A stretch of DNA of 64,000 nucleotides from Methylocella sp. (GCA_037200525.1 JBBCGG010000001.1:3278501-3342500), one strand, 5' to 3'. Positions 31,468-40,951 are shown, counted from the stretch's first letter. A program made the numbers and translations. Notes: generated by a model not told the origin, from the letters alone.

Positions 31468-31787
31468 CCATCTCACCGCTGCCGTAACCGCCGCCACCTC
31501 CCCCGCCGCCCGCGCCGACGGGAAAGCGGCGCGAAGAACTCGGCCGCGAAAAGCAGCGAATGAACAGCAAATTAGCGGTCGGCGGTTAAATCTGTTTTAA
31601 CCAAAAGGGGGCTGCGCCAATTCTCATCTTTCGGCCCCGCCGTAAAGCCCGGTTTGCGCGGACCTTGACGCAGTGCGGCGGCTCAACTAAGAGCTTCGTC
31701 TTCCTGTACTGCATAGTGGAAGGAGCGCTCGGTTCCCCTTGGGTGGGATGGTCGAGCGCATTTCGTTTGGAACGAAGAGGAAGCAAG
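31468..31787. other. Divergent ftsK-rpmB intergenic region
   Basis: 320 bases between the divergent starts of ftsK and rpmB. It should hold promoters for both. A candidate rpmB promoter is listed separately; I see no clear ftsK promoter and no gene. Confidence 0.5.
31664..31692 (+). promoter_or_regulatory. Candidate rpmB promoter
   Basis: CTTGAC at 31664-31669 matches the alphaproteobacterial -35 box. After 17 bases CTAAGA (31687-31692) could be the -10, though it matches the consensus weakly. The rpmB ATG lies 95 bases beyond. Confidence 0.4.
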
Positions 31788-32087
31788 ATGTCCCGCCGCT
31801 GCGAATTTACCGGCAAAGCCGTACAAACTGGCCATAAGGTCAGCCATTCGAACCGCCGGACACAGACGCGGTTCTTGCCGAACCTCTGCAACGTTACGCT
31901 GATCTCGGACATTTTGCAGCGCAAGCTTCGCTTTCGCGTCGCCGCCGCCGCGCTCCGTTCGGTCGAACATCGCGGTGGCCTCGACGCGTTTCTGATCAAA
32001 GCCAAAGATGCAGAGTTGTCGCCTGGCGCGCTCGTGATCAAGCGCGAGATCCTCAAGAAGCAGGCGGACGCTAGCGTCAGCGCCTGA
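31788..32087 (+). CDS. rpmB: 50S ribosomal protein L28
   Basis: A 99-residue large-subunit protein. It starts [21 protein letters not shown], with [12 protein letters not shown] following, as in alphaproteobacterial L28. The ATG at 31788 follows GAGGAAGCAAG, a good ribosome site; the frame upstream of it is not part of the gene. The C-terminal basic tail is the usual alphaproteobacterial length. It is monocistronic. Confidence 0.96.
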   Translation: MSRRCEFTGKAVQTGHKVSHSNRRTQTRFLPNLCNVTLISDILQRKLRFRVAAAALRSVEHRGGLDAFLIKAKDAELSPGALVIKREILKKQADASVSA

Positions 32088-32281
32088 TTCTAGAACGCGC
32101 GCTTCGACATAAGATAGCGCGTTAGGACAACGCCTTATCTTCTTGAGAAGATGATCTTTTTTAGGATTAGCGGCTTCCCTTGAAGCTTGCGCGATTTTAA
32201 AATATCGCTGACCTTGCTGGTCCCCGCGCGAAACTCGTCGCGCGAGCTATCAAACCTGGAATGACTGTGCTCTAAAGGTTC

Positions 32282-32304
32282 GCTCCGTTTTCGAACGGAG
32301 CTTT
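32282..32304 (+). terminator. UUCG-capped hairpin downstream of rpmB
   Basis: GCTCCGTT and AACGGAGC form a perfect 8-bp stem closed by TTCG, followed by TTT. It is 195 bases after the rpmB stop and 58 bases before the small secreted protein gene, so it may end rpmB transcripts or act in the leader of the next gene. Confidence 0.6.
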
Positions 32305-32362
32305 GCCCTTCAGAGGATGCGCCAACTAAGCTTGGACGCCAACCGTCTCCAGGAGATCCGGC

Positions 32363-32566
32363 ATGAAGAAGGCACTCATAATTTCAGCAGCCGCTCTTAT
32401 CACAGTGGGCGCAACTATCGTCTCGATGACGGAGGCGAATGCGGTCGTTTGCGCTCGCGGCGTATATCGCGCCGGCTGCGTCGGCCCGCGCGGCGGAGTC
32501 GTCGCCCACCGCCCAATCCACCGGCCGTATCACCGCGGCGTCGTTGTTCGTCGCAGATATTATTGA
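32363..32566 (+). CDS. Small secreted cysteine/arginine-rich protein
   Basis: A 67-residue protein of unknown function. Residues 1-27 form a clear Sec signal (MKKALIISAAALITVG, cleavage after ANA). The mature 40 residues hold two Cys (in VCARGVYRAGCVGPRGG), which could form a disulphide, then a His/Arg/Tyr-rich tail. CAGGAGATCCGGC gives a good ribosome site. Small proteins of this pattern recur in rhizobial genomes without assigned function. Start and signal make it very likely real. Confidence 0.75.
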   Translation: MKKALIISAAALITVGATIVSMTEANAVVCARGVYRAGCVGPRGGVVAHRPIHRPYHRGVVVRRRYY

Positions 32567-32675
32567 GACCGCGAATTTAGAGCCCCGCCACCAAGGGGCG
32601 AAAGGCAAAGGACGAAGCCGCTCCGGAGCTGGTTAACGCTCCCCGAACTTTCTCGGCTGCTGCCCTCTCAAAAAC

Positions 32676-34601
32676 TCAGTGCAGCCGGCCCATCGCCCTT
32701 TGCGCTGAGCTTTTCTCGACATCCCGCCTCGGCTCCGCCGTTTCGCTGAACAATTCGGCAAGCTTTTCGGTCATCGCGCCGCCGAGTTCTTCCGCATCAA
32801 CGATAGTCACCGCGCGGCGATAATAGCGCGTCACGTCGTGCCCGATGCCGATCGCGATGAGCTCCACCGGCGAGCGCGACTCAATCTCTTCAATGATGTG
32901 GCGCAGATGCTTTTCAAGATAATTGCCGGGATTGACCGATAAGGTCGAATCATCCACCGGCGCGCCATCTGAAATCATCATAAGAATGCGCCGCTGCTCA
33001 GGCCGCCCCAGCAGACGCCGATGCGCCCAGTCTAGAGCTTCGCCGTCGATGTTCTCTTTCAGCAAACCCTCGCGCATCATTAGCCCGAGATGCTTGCGCG
33101 AGCGCCGCCACGGCGCGTCAGCCGATTTATAGATGATGTGGCGCAGGTCGTTGAGACGTCCAGGCGCCGCAGGCTTGTTCGCCTGGAGCCAAGCCTCGCG
33201 CGACTGGCCGCCTTTCCAGGCTCGTGTGGTGAAGCCCAAGATCTCGACCTTGACGCCGCAGCGCTCAAGGGTGCGCGCCAGAATGTCGGCGCAGGTAGCG
33301 GCGACGGTGATCGGACGACCGCGCATGGAGCCGGAATTATCGATGAGCAGCGACACCACCGTATCGCGGAAATCCGTATCCTTTTCGCGCTTGAAGGAAA
33401 GCGGCTGCTGCGGATCGATGATGACGCGCGGCAGACGCGCCGGGTCAAGCATCCCTTCCTCCAGATCGAATTCCCAGGACCGACTCTGTTGCGCCATCAA
33501 CCGGCGCTGCAAACGATTGGCGAGCCGCGCCACGATCGAGGACAGATTGTGCAATTGCTTATCGAGGTAAGAGCGCAGCCGCTCCAGTTCCTCCGCATCG
33601 CAAAGATCTTCGGCGGCGATGACTTCATCGTATTTCTTGGTGAAAGCCTTGTATTCGGATCCGCGTTGTTCCGCCCTGCTTGGGGTTGGCGGACGGCGCG
33701 GATCGGCAGCCTGTTCCGAGTCTGAAAAATCGGCATCATCCTCAAACTCGCCTGTCGGCGCGTCGGCGGAATCAAGGTCGCTGTCCTCCATCGCCTCGGC
33801 GGAGGCTTCGGATTTTTCGAGCTCCCGCGCGTCATCCGTTTGGTCTTCGGCGCCCTCCTCCGCCTGGTTTTCGGCGTCGCCGTCGTCTGAATCGTCGACG
33901 CTGTTTTCCTCATCAGGAGGACTGTCGAGGCTCCCCTCATCAATCATTTCGAGCGCGGTCAAAAGCTTATGGACGCTCTGCGCAAAAGCCCGTTGATCCT
34001 CGATCGCCGAGCCAAGCTTGTCGAGATCGGGGCCCGCCCGCTCCTCGATCCAGGGACGCCAGAGATCGACGACGCGCTGGGCGTTCTTGGGCGGCTTCAG
34101 CCCGGTCAGGCGCTCGCGCACGATCATCGCCAGCGCGTCCTCGAGCGGCGCATCCGCGCGGCTCGCGACATCGGCGTAATGGGCGCGCAAAAATCGATCG
34201 TCGAGCATGGCGTCTAGATTGGCGGCCACTCCCTGCATCCGGCGCGATCCGATCGCCTCCACGCGCGATTGCTCCACGGCGTCGAAAACCGCCCGCGCGG
34301 CCGGGATCTGTGGAGTCAGGCGACGGTGGATATCGCTGTTGTGGCAAGCGAGACGCAGCGCCATCGAATCGGCGTGGCCGCGCAAAATCGCCGCCTCCCG
34401 CGCGTCGATTTTCCGCGGCGGTTCAGGCAACCGCGCTTTGGCGCCTGCGGCGGTCTGGATGAGGCTCGGTCGCTCAGGCGCATAGACCACTTCGAGCCCC
34501 GGCGTTTTCGCCAGAGCGCGCATGCAGCCGGCGACAGCCCGCTTAAGCGGCTCCTGCGGACTCTCGTTTTTCGACGGCGGCTTCTGATTCGAGCTAGTCA
34601 A
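32676..34601 (-). CDS. cobT: Cobaltochelatase subunit CobT
   Basis: A 641-residue subunit of the aerobic cobalt chelatase, which inserts cobalt into hydrogenobyrinate diamide with CobN and CobS. The N-terminal part has [11 protein letters not shown]; the middle (about residues 220-310) is a very acidic Asp/Glu/Ser stretch typical of CobT; the C-terminal von Willebrand-like domain has [14 protein letters not shown], a MIDAS metal site (DxSxS), and [12 protein letters not shown]. The start is a TTG at 34601 with GGGAG upstream; no ATG fits. CobS ends 27 bases upstream of it. CobN is not in the window. Confidence 0.94.
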   Translation of the reverse strand: MTSSNQKPPSKNESPQEPLKRAVAGCMRALAKTPGLEVVYAPERPSLIQTAAGAKARLPEPPRKIDAREAAILRGHADSMALRLACHNSDIHRRLTPQIPAARAVFDAVEQSRVEAIGSRRMQGVAANLDAMLDDRFLRAHYADVASRADAPLEDALAMIVRERLTGLKPPKNAQRVVDLWRPWIEERAGPDLDKLGSAIEDQRAFAQSVHKLLTALEMIDEGSLDSPPDEENSVDDSDDGDAENQAEEGAEDQTDDARELEKSEASAEAMEDSDLDSADAPTGEFEDDADFSDSEQAADPRRPPTPSRAEQRGSEYKAFTKKYDEVIAAEDLCDAEELERLRSYLDKQLHNLSSIVARLANRLQRRLMAQQSRSWEFDLEEGMLDPARLPRVIIDPQQPLSFKREKDTDFRDTVVSLLIDNSGSMRGRPITVAATCADILARTLERCGVKVEILGFTTRAWKGGQSREAWLQANKPAAPGRLNDLRHIIYKSADAPWRRSRKHLGLMMREGLLKENIDGEALDWAHRRLLGRPEQRRILMMISDGAPVDDSTLSVNPGNYLEKHLRHIIEEIESRSPVELIAIGIGHDVTRYYRRAVTIVDAEELGGAMTEKLAELFSETAEPRRDVEKSSAQRAMGRLH

Positions 34602-34627
34602 GGCGGCTCCCGTCGACCTCCTGCCTC

Positions 34628-35623
34628 TCAGGTCATCACGACATTGACGGCGCTTTCCGGCAGGTCTTTGCCGAAACAGCGCTGATAGAACTCGGCGACG
34701 AGCGTTCGCTCCAGTTCGTCGCATTTGTTGAGGAAGGTCAGTCGGAAGGCAAAGCCGACGTCGCTGAAAATTTCGGTATTTTCGGCCCAGGTAATCACCG
34801 TGCGCGGGCTCATGACCGTGGAAAGGTCGCCGGAGATGAAAGCGTTGCGGGTGAGATCGGCGACGCGAACCATCTTATTGATCTGGTCGCGGCCTTCCTT
34901 GGTCGCCTGAAAACGTTTGACCTTGGCCAGCACGATTTCGACTTCCTTGTCGTGGGGCAGATAATTCAAGGTGGCCACGATCGACCAGCGGTCCATCTGG
35001 CCCTGATTGATCTGCTGGGTGCCATGATAGAGGCCAGAGGTATCGCCAAGGCCAATGGTGTTCGTCGTCGAAAACAGACGGAACGCCGGATGCGGCCGGA
35101 TCACTCGGCTCTGATCGAGCAACGTCAGGCGGCCGGACACCTCGAGGACGCGCTGAATGACGAACATGACGTCCGGGCGGCCGGCGTCATATTCGTCGAA
35201 ACAAAGCGCGATATTGTTTTGCAGCGCCCAGGGGAGGATGCCGTCGCGGAATTCGGTGATTTGCTTGCCGTCCTTGAGGACGATGGCGTCTTTGCCGACA
35301 AGATCGACGCGCGAAACGTGACTGTCGAGGTTGATCCGCACGCAGGGCCAATTCAGGCGGGCGGCCACCTGCTCGATATGAGTCGACTTGCCGGTGCCGT
35401 GATAGCCGGTGACCATGACGCGACGGTTTTTGGCGAAGCCGGCCAGAATGGCGAGCGTCGTGTCGCGATCGAACAGATAATCGGGATCGAGGTCTGGAAC
35501 ATGCGGATCGCCGGTGGAATAGGCTGGCGCCTCCATGTCGCTGTCGATGCCGAAGACTTGGCGCACCGAGATCTTCATGTCGGGCAAGCCTGGGGTGACA
35601 GCCACTTCGCCGATTATTTGCAT
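34628..35623 (-). CDS. cobS: Cobaltochelatase subunit CobS (AAA+ ATPase)
   Basis: A 331-residue AAA+ ATPase. Walker A is GYHGTGKST, Walker B is [16 protein letters not shown], and [33 protein letters not shown] includes sensor 1 and arginine finger regions. [21 protein letters not shown] is the normal N-terminal segment; the first 15 residues (from 35623) may or may not be translated. Forms the ring partner of CobT. Confidence 0.96.
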   Translation of the reverse strand: MQIIGEVAVTPGLPDMKISVRQVFGIDSDMEAPAYSTGDPHVPDLDPDYLFDRDTTLAILAGFAKNRRVMVTGYHGTGKSTHIEQVAARLNWPCVRINLDSHVSRVDLVGKDAIVLKDGKQITEFRDGILPWALQNNIALCFDEYDAGRPDVMFVIQRVLEVSGRLTLLDQSRVIRPHPAFRLFSTTNTIGLGDTSGLYHGTQQINQGQMDRWSIVATLNYLPHDKEVEIVLAKVKRFQATKEGRDQINKMVRVADLTRNAFISGDLSTVMSPRTVITWAENTEIFSDVGFAFRLTFLNKCDELERTLVAEFYQRCFGKDLPESAVNVVMT

Positions 35624-35738
35624 TCATCCTCCGTGCCGCTTGGCTCGGTTATAAGAGTTTTGGAGCCGATCTGGCCCCGTCTCTAAGAAAGCTTCTTTGA
35701 GGCGAGCCTACCCGAAGGCGCGCTCGCCAAGACCAACC

Positions 35739-36347
35739 TCAGGCGGCCTTAACCGACTTCAAATAGCTATAAGCGCGAATAATCTCCCGCAATTTATCTT
35801 CATTCGAACGGTCACCGCTATTGGCGTCGGGGTGAAGGCGCTTCACCAGATCCTTGTAACGGGATTTGATCGCGACCGCATCCGCAGTTTCGTCAAGACC
35901 CAGTTGATCCAGTGCGCGCAGGGCCGCAAGTCCATAGCGAGGTTTTGCCGGCTCGGCGCAGGAAGCGCGCCTGGCCCTCGGGTTGGCCATGCCGAGCGTG
36001 TCGCCGGGGTGCGACGGATCGTCGCCGTCCTCGCGAAAATTCTTGTCCGTGCGATTTGTCCCCATCGACCATGTCGGGCGATGTCCGACCAAGGCGTCGC
36101 GTTGATATAACGCCACATCTTCGGCGCTCATGCCGTTGAAATAATTGTAAGTCGCGTTGTATTCGCGGACATGCTCGAGACAGAAGGAGAAATATTGCCC
36201 CTCCCGTAGTCGGCCCATTGGCGCGCGATGCAGGCCGAGCTCAGTGCAGCCAGGGTGATCGCACCGCGGCTGTCGTTCCGGCTGCGGACCCTGCTTGGGT
36301 TCGCGCTTCACCCTGATGCGATCGAAGATGCGAGAGTTCAAATTCAT
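35739..36347 (-). CDS. J-domain (DnaJ-like) protein
   Basis: A 202-residue protein with a C-terminal J domain (about residues 140-198) including the HPD motif in VKRLHPDANSGDRS. The N-terminal half has CDHPGCTELGLHRAP and FCLEHVREYN, a Cys/His pattern that could bind zinc. This domain order is the one usually found upstream of cobS in rhizobial genomes. It probably recruits DnaK to particular clients; none can be named. Confidence 0.9.
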   Translation of the reverse strand: MNLNSRIFDRIRVKREPKQGPQPERQPRCDHPGCTELGLHRAPMGRLREGQYFSFCLEHVREYNATYNYFNGMSAEDVALYQRDALVGHRPTWSMGTNRTDKNFREDGDDPSHPGDTLGMANPRARRASCAEPAKPRYGLAALRALDQLGLDETADAVAIKSRYKDLVKRLHPDANSGDRSNEDKLREIIRAYSYLKSVKAA

Positions 36348-36470
36348 GACCTAGGCATTATCAATGTCTTTGAGGTGGCCGCAAGCGCATCCGTACGCTA
36401 AAATGACAATTGAGTTTAAGCGTGGCGATAAACCGCTGGATTTCTTGGAAAGACAGCGCGGGAGGACCAG

Positions 36471-36797
36471 ATGAGCGGGCAACGCGGAGCGGCGGCGGGC
36501 GCCAACCAAACGGCTGTCGCGGACGTGATTAGGGCAAAATTTCAGGCGGCCTTCGCTCCAATCTCTCTCGAGATCATTGACGAATCGCAGAAGCACGCCA
36601 GCCATGCTCACGTGGTGACGCGCCAAGGCGCGACGGGCCGCGTCGGCGAAACTCATTTCAAGGTCAAAGTGGTTTCTGAAGCCTTCAAAGGCAAGAGCCG
36701 GGTCGACCGGCACCGCGCGATCAACGCACTTTTGGCCACGGAATTCGAGGCGGGAGTCCACGCGCTTTCGATCGACGCCAAGGCGCCTGGCGAATAG
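36471..36797 (+). CDS. BolA-family protein
   Basis: A 108-residue BolA protein. KFQAAFAPISLEIIDESQKHASHA is the conserved helix-loop, with the His that binds 2Fe-2S with a monothiol glutaredoxin, and VGETHFKVKVVSEAFKGKSRVDRHRAINALL completes the class-II KH-like fold. The gene is divergent from the J-domain gene. It likely handles Fe-S transfer or iron sensing. Confidence 0.94.
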   Translation: MSGQRGAAAGANQTAVADVIRAKFQAAFAPISLEIIDESQKHASHAHVVTRQGATGRVGETHFKVKVVSEAFKGKSRVDRHRAINALLATEFEAGVHALSIDAKAPGE

Positions 36798-36879
36798 TCA
36801 TTCGGCCGACAGCGAGGCGGCTCTAGAGAGCGATGCGCGTCGCAAGACCAACGGCGCGCCCGAAAATCCCGCCGCCGCT

Positions 36880-37476
36880 TCACTCATCATTATTTGCGTG
36901 GCGAATGTTGGCGGCATGCGATCGCAAAACGCCCTTTGCGTTCCTCTCGTATATGCGAGGCGCGCGATGATGGAAGACCGGCCGTTCTCCGTCATCGCCC
37001 GGTTTGTCGCGCTGCTGAACGGCAGTCGGCTGCTCACCCGAGCCCACTGCGTAGTTCAGGGCGAAGGAGGCTAAATGGTGATCCAGCGAAAGCACAAGTT
37101 GCCGGGTCTCGATATGCTCGACTTTCCAGCCAAGCACGTCGTCGCCGACGCCGATGCTCACGACTTTGGTTTGTCCCTCAAGACGGACAAGAGCGACTCC
37201 TTTGTCTCCGTCGCCATAAAGGATCGTCCCGTAGAGCGATAAGCGCGGCGGTTCGACGTCTTCCGATCGGGTCGGTTCCGCTTTAGCCGGCTCCGGCTCA
37301 TCGGCGGCTTCATTTTGAGACGGGTTTGGCGCATCGGCTGTCTCTTCTTGAGCCTTGACCGGAGCGATGCAGAAAACGTCGGCGGCGATCAAAACGGCAA
37401 TTGTGAGGGTCAGGGCCCGCCCAACGTAGGCCAAGGTGATTTTCGCTATCAAGACGCTCTCCAGATGTCGCTGCAC
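36880..37476 (-). CDS. Membrane-anchored periplasmic protein with a GspC/PilP-like domain
   Basis: A 198-residue protein of unknown function. One hydrophobic helix lies near residues 20-43, followed by an acidic Pro/Glu-rich linker (about 44-75) and a beta domain (about 78-135) with LYGTILYGDGDKGVALVRLEGQTKVVSIGVGDDVLGWKVEHI. That domain resembles the homology region of GspC/PilP, inner-membrane proteins of type II secretion and type IV pili. No secretion genes are nearby. The tail (about 150-198) is basic and looks non-conserved. Confidence 0.7.
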   Translation of the reverse strand: MQRHLESVLIAKITLAYVGRALTLTIAVLIAADVFCIAPVKAQEETADAPNPSQNEAADEPEPAKAEPTRSEDVEPPRLSLYGTILYGDGDKGVALVRLEGQTKVVSIGVGDDVLGWKVEHIETRQLVLSLDHHLASFALNYAVGSGEQPTAVQQRDKPGDDGERPVFHHRAPRIYERNAKGVLRSHAANIRHANNDE

Positions 37477-37581
37477 CGGCTTAAGCTAGGCATGGCTTTT
37501 CTTGATTTTAAGGTCTCTTGATCGATCCAGGCTGTCCTTGGTCAACGAGCGATCTTTGGATCATTGTTATAATGAATAAAA

Positions 37582-37615
37582 GGCGCCGCTCAAACGTTTC
37601 GGTTTGGCCGGCGCC
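37582..37615 (-). terminator. Terminator hairpin, copy 1 of a duplicated pair
   Basis: On the minus strand GGCGCCG and CGGCGCC form the base of a stem with a GAAA loop, followed by TTTTATTC. It is about 79% similar to the hairpin at 38508-38541. It terminates the transcript of the gene at 37826-38482 and the broken phosphoesterase copy. Confidence 0.75.
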
Positions 37616-37649
37616 ATCGCATTTCAGATCACATCGCGTATCGCCGCAG

Positions 37650-37825
37650 TTATCTAGGCGCGATCATGAGCGCCCTACTCGGTGAAGGCCGATTGTTCGG
37701 TGCAGCGTCAAAGTTGAACGCGTCGAACAAGTCGCCAATCGCCGGGCTGTTCGTCGGAACGTAAGGATTGCTCTTCGTGGCCGTCGGGTTGGGCAGATTG
37801 TCGCGGCTGCGGTCAGTCAGCGGCT
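37650..37825 (-). pseudogene. Broken copy of the phosphoesterase 3' end
   Basis: Read on the minus strand this encodes KPLTDRSRDNLPNPTATKSNP, VPTNSPAIGDLFDAFNFDAAPNNRP and a stop, nearly identical to the C-terminus of the phosphoesterase at 38614-40581. It starts at the stop codon of the secreted-protein gene and has no start codon of its own. The last residues differ (PSPSRALMIAPR instead of QPYSE). Confidence 0.9.
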
Positions 37826-38482
37826 TTAACGAATTGGTTCAACCCAGACATCGCTTTTCTTGACGATTTCGATGAGGCGTTGCGGATCGAATTTCTGATA
37901 ACTCGCTGGAATCTCAAACAAGGCCTCTGGCTGCGGGCCTTCTGCTATGTTCTTCAGCTCAAAGGTCGCGCCGCCTTCGATTTGGCTCTTGAGCAGGATT
38001 TTAAGGTCTTGATCGATCCAGCCGGTGATTCGCTTATTCAGCGGAGACACGGCGGAATAGGCGGTGGTCTTGCGCCCATCGATGGTCTCTTCGCCAATCC
38101 GATCGCAGCGCCATTGGCCGCCCTGCCCCGCGGCTTCCGCGCTCGCCGACATCGCCTGCCACGTCCGGCAGGGATCGTCAGGATCGACCGGAACCAGGAT
38201 TTGCGTGAGGAAGTTTGTTTGCCTCGCTTCCATAAATATCGATTTCGCCGGCCGCACGAAAAGGGAGGCGTTGGTCGTAGCGTCGACAACGAAAAAGCCA
38301 TTCGCAAGATCGGGTGTTTCGATGTGCGCTTTGCCATCGGAAACATAGAGCTTTCCCGCCGGGCCAGCCGGGTCGCCATTGGCGTTCAAGCTGACGATGT
38401 CGGCTGAAAATTGAGCCGCATCGGCGCAGGTGATGAAAGAGGCGAGCGATGCGAAAATGCTGAGCGCCGCGAGTCGGGCCAT
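37826..38482 (-). CDS. Secreted protein of unknown function, DUF4412-like
   Basis: A 218-residue protein with a Sec signal (residues 1-22, ending ADA) and a mature part of beta strands. YVSDGKAHIETPDLANGFFVVDATTNASLFVRPAKSIFMEAR and IDGRKTTAYSAVSPLNKRITGWIDQDLKILLKSQIEGGATFEL resemble LolA/DUF4412-type periplasmic lipid-handling proteins. It lies between two copies of the phosphoesterase 3' region, on the same strand as the intact phosphoesterase, 132 bases after its stop. Function unknown. Confidence 0.8.
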   Translation of the reverse strand: MARLAALSIFASLASFITCADAAQFSADIVSLNANGDPAGPAGKLYVSDGKAHIETPDLANGFFVVDATTNASLFVRPAKSIFMEARQTNFLTQILVPVDPDDPCRTWQAMSASAEAAGQGGQWRCDRIGEETIDGRKTTAYSAVSPLNKRITGWIDQDLKILLKSQIEGGATFELKNIAEGPQPEALFEIPASYQKFDPQRLIEIVKKSDVWVEPIR

Positions 38483-38507
38483 AGTCCTATCCTTTGTTGG
38501 AACGAAC

Positions 38508-38541
38508 GGCGCCGCTCAAACCTTTCGGCTTGATCGGCGCC
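38508..38541 (-). terminator. Terminator hairpin, copy 2 of a duplicated pair
   Basis: On the minus strand GGCGCCGATCAAGCC and GGTTTGAGCGGCGCC pair over 15 positions with one A-G mismatch and one wobble around a GAAA tetraloop. It lies 73 bases after the phosphoesterase stop. No U-run follows, so it may stabilise the transcript end rather than terminate it by itself. Confidence 0.65.
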
Positions 38542-38613
38542 ATCGTCATTATCATCGTGATCAAGCCGCGCTTAACTGACGCCGAAGCGGGTTACGCGCG
38601 ATCCTGACTATCT

Positions 38614-40581
38614 TCACTCGCTGTAGGGCTGATTGTTCGGAGCAGCGTCGAAGTTGAACGCGTCGAACAGATCGCCAAGCGCCGGCGGGTTGGTCGGAAC
38701 GTAAGGATTGTTCTTGGTAGAGGTCGGGTTGGGCAGATTGTCGCGGCTGCGATCAGTCAGCGGCTGGAGCTTCCAGTTGCGCTCAATGAACTTCAGGATC
38801 GAGACGTGGTCCGTATAGGTGTGGTTGACCATGCCGCCCGTCGAATAGGCCGAGAGGATCAGCAGCGGAATGCGCGGGCCGTCGCCGAAGAAGTCGATCG
38901 GCTGAATGTAGCCCGAGTCATAGTAGCCACCGGCCTCGTCCCAAGTGATGAACACGGCGGTCGTGGCCTTCAACTTCGGATTGGCGTCGAGAGCGTCGAG
39001 GATTTTCTGCACATAAGCTTCGTAAAGATCGATCTTGGAGCTGGACGGATGACCGTCAAGCAGACTGTCAGGCTTCGCGAACGATACCGACGGAAGCGTA
39101 TTGTTGTTGATGTCGGCGATGAGATCAACAGTGTCCTTCATGTGCGCGGTCCTGACAGCCGGATTGGCCATGATCGAGGTCGCATACATTTCGAAACTGC
39201 AGATCAAGCAAATGGTCTCGCCAAGGGCATGGGCCGGATCGTTGACAGCCGCTGCACCCAGATTAGGGCTCGTCGGATTGGCAGCGACAGCCTCGTTGGA
39301 GAGGATGACGGCGTCATTAAAGGCTCCCGAAAAATACGCCCAGGAGATTTTGCTGTCGTTCAGCGCGTCGCCGATCGTCCTGACGGGCGAAGGCGGAAGG
39401 TTGCCGGCCCCGGCGAGCGCGCCATTCGGCAGGAAGCCCGGGTTGGTATTATTCAGCATGTAATAGTGGCCTTCCTTACAATTCGGCTCAGCGGCGTAAG
39501 GAAGAGAATTCAGGTAGTTGACGATCGGCTTGACGCCAGGTTGGGTCGTGTCCGAGCAATTGCTGAAGTTGTTGTCAGCAGTATATTGGTTAACCGTTCC
39601 CTTGACTGGGTTCGGATTGGCGATCTGCGAGGCCGGGGGCGTAATGGCGTTGCCATTGCCATCGGTCCAGAAGACGGCGTCGCCCGTGCCGAGCATGATA
39701 TGGTTGACGGCGGTTCCACCGAGGACCGATTGATGGAAATTATCGCTCAAGGTGAAACGGTCAGCGAGGGCCTTCAACGACGAAGCTTCTTCCTGCTCGG
39801 CGTTATAGAACCCCATTTCGTTGCCTTCGCTCTTGTTTGACGCCGAATAGGTCGCCATCACGAAGGGGAACAGGTCGTTGAGGCAGCCCGAAGGATTTTC
39901 CTTCGTCTTTTGCGAGAGCTTGCAATCCTGCTGCTGGAAAGCCTGATAGAAACGGTGTGTCATATCGCCGGTGTAATCATCATCGCTGATGTTAGCGCCG
40001 AGCAACTGGAACGGACCATTCAACGATCCGGCGCCCGGAATGCGCTTGTCGAGCACGCCCTGCGCCTCGCCGGTCGCGCCGGTCGTCAGCAGAGCGAGGT
40101 CTTGCTGTTCGATGTCCGCCTCAATGCTGGCGATGGTCGTGTTGGTGAACGGCGCTCCGGTCGTCGATTGAGCCGATGGCGCACCGTTGGTGTTGGGTTG
40201 CGGCATCAAATTGGACGAACCGTAAGCGGTTTTATCAGCCACTGGCGCGCCGATGTAGAAGGCCTTCTGCGGCGAAACCGAGAACTGCTGAGCCAAGGCG
40301 AAATTCGGGCCCGGCTTGCCGTTTGCCTTGACGATGCCCTTCGACAGAAGGTTCGAGATCGTTTGGCCTTTACCCTTCGGCTTGTAGACGCCGAAAGTAT
40401 GATCGAGACCGCGATTTTCGCCGATCAGCACGATGACGTGTTTGATCGGGCTCTTGGTGGCGACCGACGCCGCAGCGTCTTTTCCGGCCGCATAGCCAGT
40501 GGTGCTCGACGCGAACGTCGACAGCGCGCACAATGCAGCGGTAAACCGCAACATTCTGCGAGCATGAATGTTAGACTTCAT
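38614..40581 (-). CDS. Secreted phosphoesterase (phospholipase C / acid phosphatase family)
   Basis: A 655-residue protein of the PF04185 phosphoesterase family. The signal peptide ends GYAAG near residue 32. HVIVLIGENRGLDHTFG has the metal-binding Glu-Asn pair, and TAVFITWDEAGGYYDSGYIQPIDFFGDGPRIPLLILS holds further metal ligands. NFHQSVLGGTAVNHIMLGTGD is a typical middle segment. It should cleave phosphate esters in the periplasm or outside. Its 3' end and hairpin are partly duplicated downstream. Substrate not determined. Confidence 0.88.
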   Translation of the reverse strand: MKSNIHARRMLRFTAALCALSTFASSTTGYAAGKDAAASVATKSPIKHVIVLIGENRGLDHTFGVYKPKGKGQTISNLLSKGIVKANGKPGPNFALAQQFSVSPQKAFYIGAPVADKTAYGSSNLMPQPNTNGAPSAQSTTGAPFTNTTIASIEADIEQQDLALLTTGATGEAQGVLDKRIPGAGSLNGPFQLLGANISDDDYTGDMTHRFYQAFQQQDCKLSQKTKENPSGCLNDLFPFVMATYSASNKSEGNEMGFYNAEQEEASSLKALADRFTLSDNFHQSVLGGTAVNHIMLGTGDAVFWTDGNGNAITPPASQIANPNPVKGTVNQYTADNNFSNCSDTTQPGVKPIVNYLNSLPYAAEPNCKEGHYYMLNNTNPGFLPNGALAGAGNLPPSPVRTIGDALNDSKISWAYFSGAFNDAVILSNEAVAANPTSPNLGAAAVNDPAHALGETICLICSFEMYATSIMANPAVRTAHMKDTVDLIADINNNTLPSVSFAKPDSLLDGHPSSSKIDLYEAYVQKILDALDANPKLKATTAVFITWDEAGGYYDSGYIQPIDFFGDGPRIPLLILSAYSTGGMVNHTYTDHVSILKFIERNWKLQPLTDRSRDNLPNPTSTKNNPYVPTNPPALGDLFDAFNFDAAPNNQPYSE

Positions 40582-40951
40582 AATACCCCCAGGTTACTTA
40601 CCTTGATTTTAATTCAAGGCCAACTCAACTTAGGGGATATTCATGACGAGATTATTTCAAACGTAAGAATTACTTTAGAAAAAGAAAAATTCTGTTGAGG
40701 GACAATGGAGCTCTGATTGTCCACAGAAGACCAAGCTCCGAGGTCGGCGTAAGAACCGGTCACACACTGCACGAGAATCCTGGTCGGCTACATCGGACTG
40801 GCGAGACAAGCCAGCGATTTAACCGACGGTTGAATGTTGCTTCGACCTGATGGAGACGAACGGGCTCCCGCTGGTCAACGAAAATTCATAAAAGCCTCAC
40901 ATTATTGTGACTGTTTTGACCCCACGACGCGCTGCGCCGCGATAGGATAGA
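40582..40951. other. Intergenic region upstream of the phosphoesterase
   Basis: 370 bases between the phosphoesterase start and the stop of the di-haem peroxidase gene. The part nearest the phosphoesterase (about 40600-40700) is AT-rich and starts with the inverted repeat CCTTGA..TCAAGG at 40601-40619; a TCACA-TTAT-TGTGA palindrome lies at 40897-40910. Either could be an operator. I see no open frame that looks real. Confidence 0.5.
40601..40619. promoter_or_regulatory. Inverted repeat in the phosphoesterase 5' leader
   Basis: CCTTGA and TCAAGG flank 7 AT bases, 20 bases upstream of the phosphoesterase ATG. It could be an operator or a small RNA hairpin near the ribosome site. Confidence 0.4.

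Noticed and set aside
40897-40910. TCACA-TTAT-TGTGA palindrome as a Crp site
   Set aside because: The half-sites are in the inverse order and the spacing is 4 instead of 6, so it does not fit the Crp pattern.
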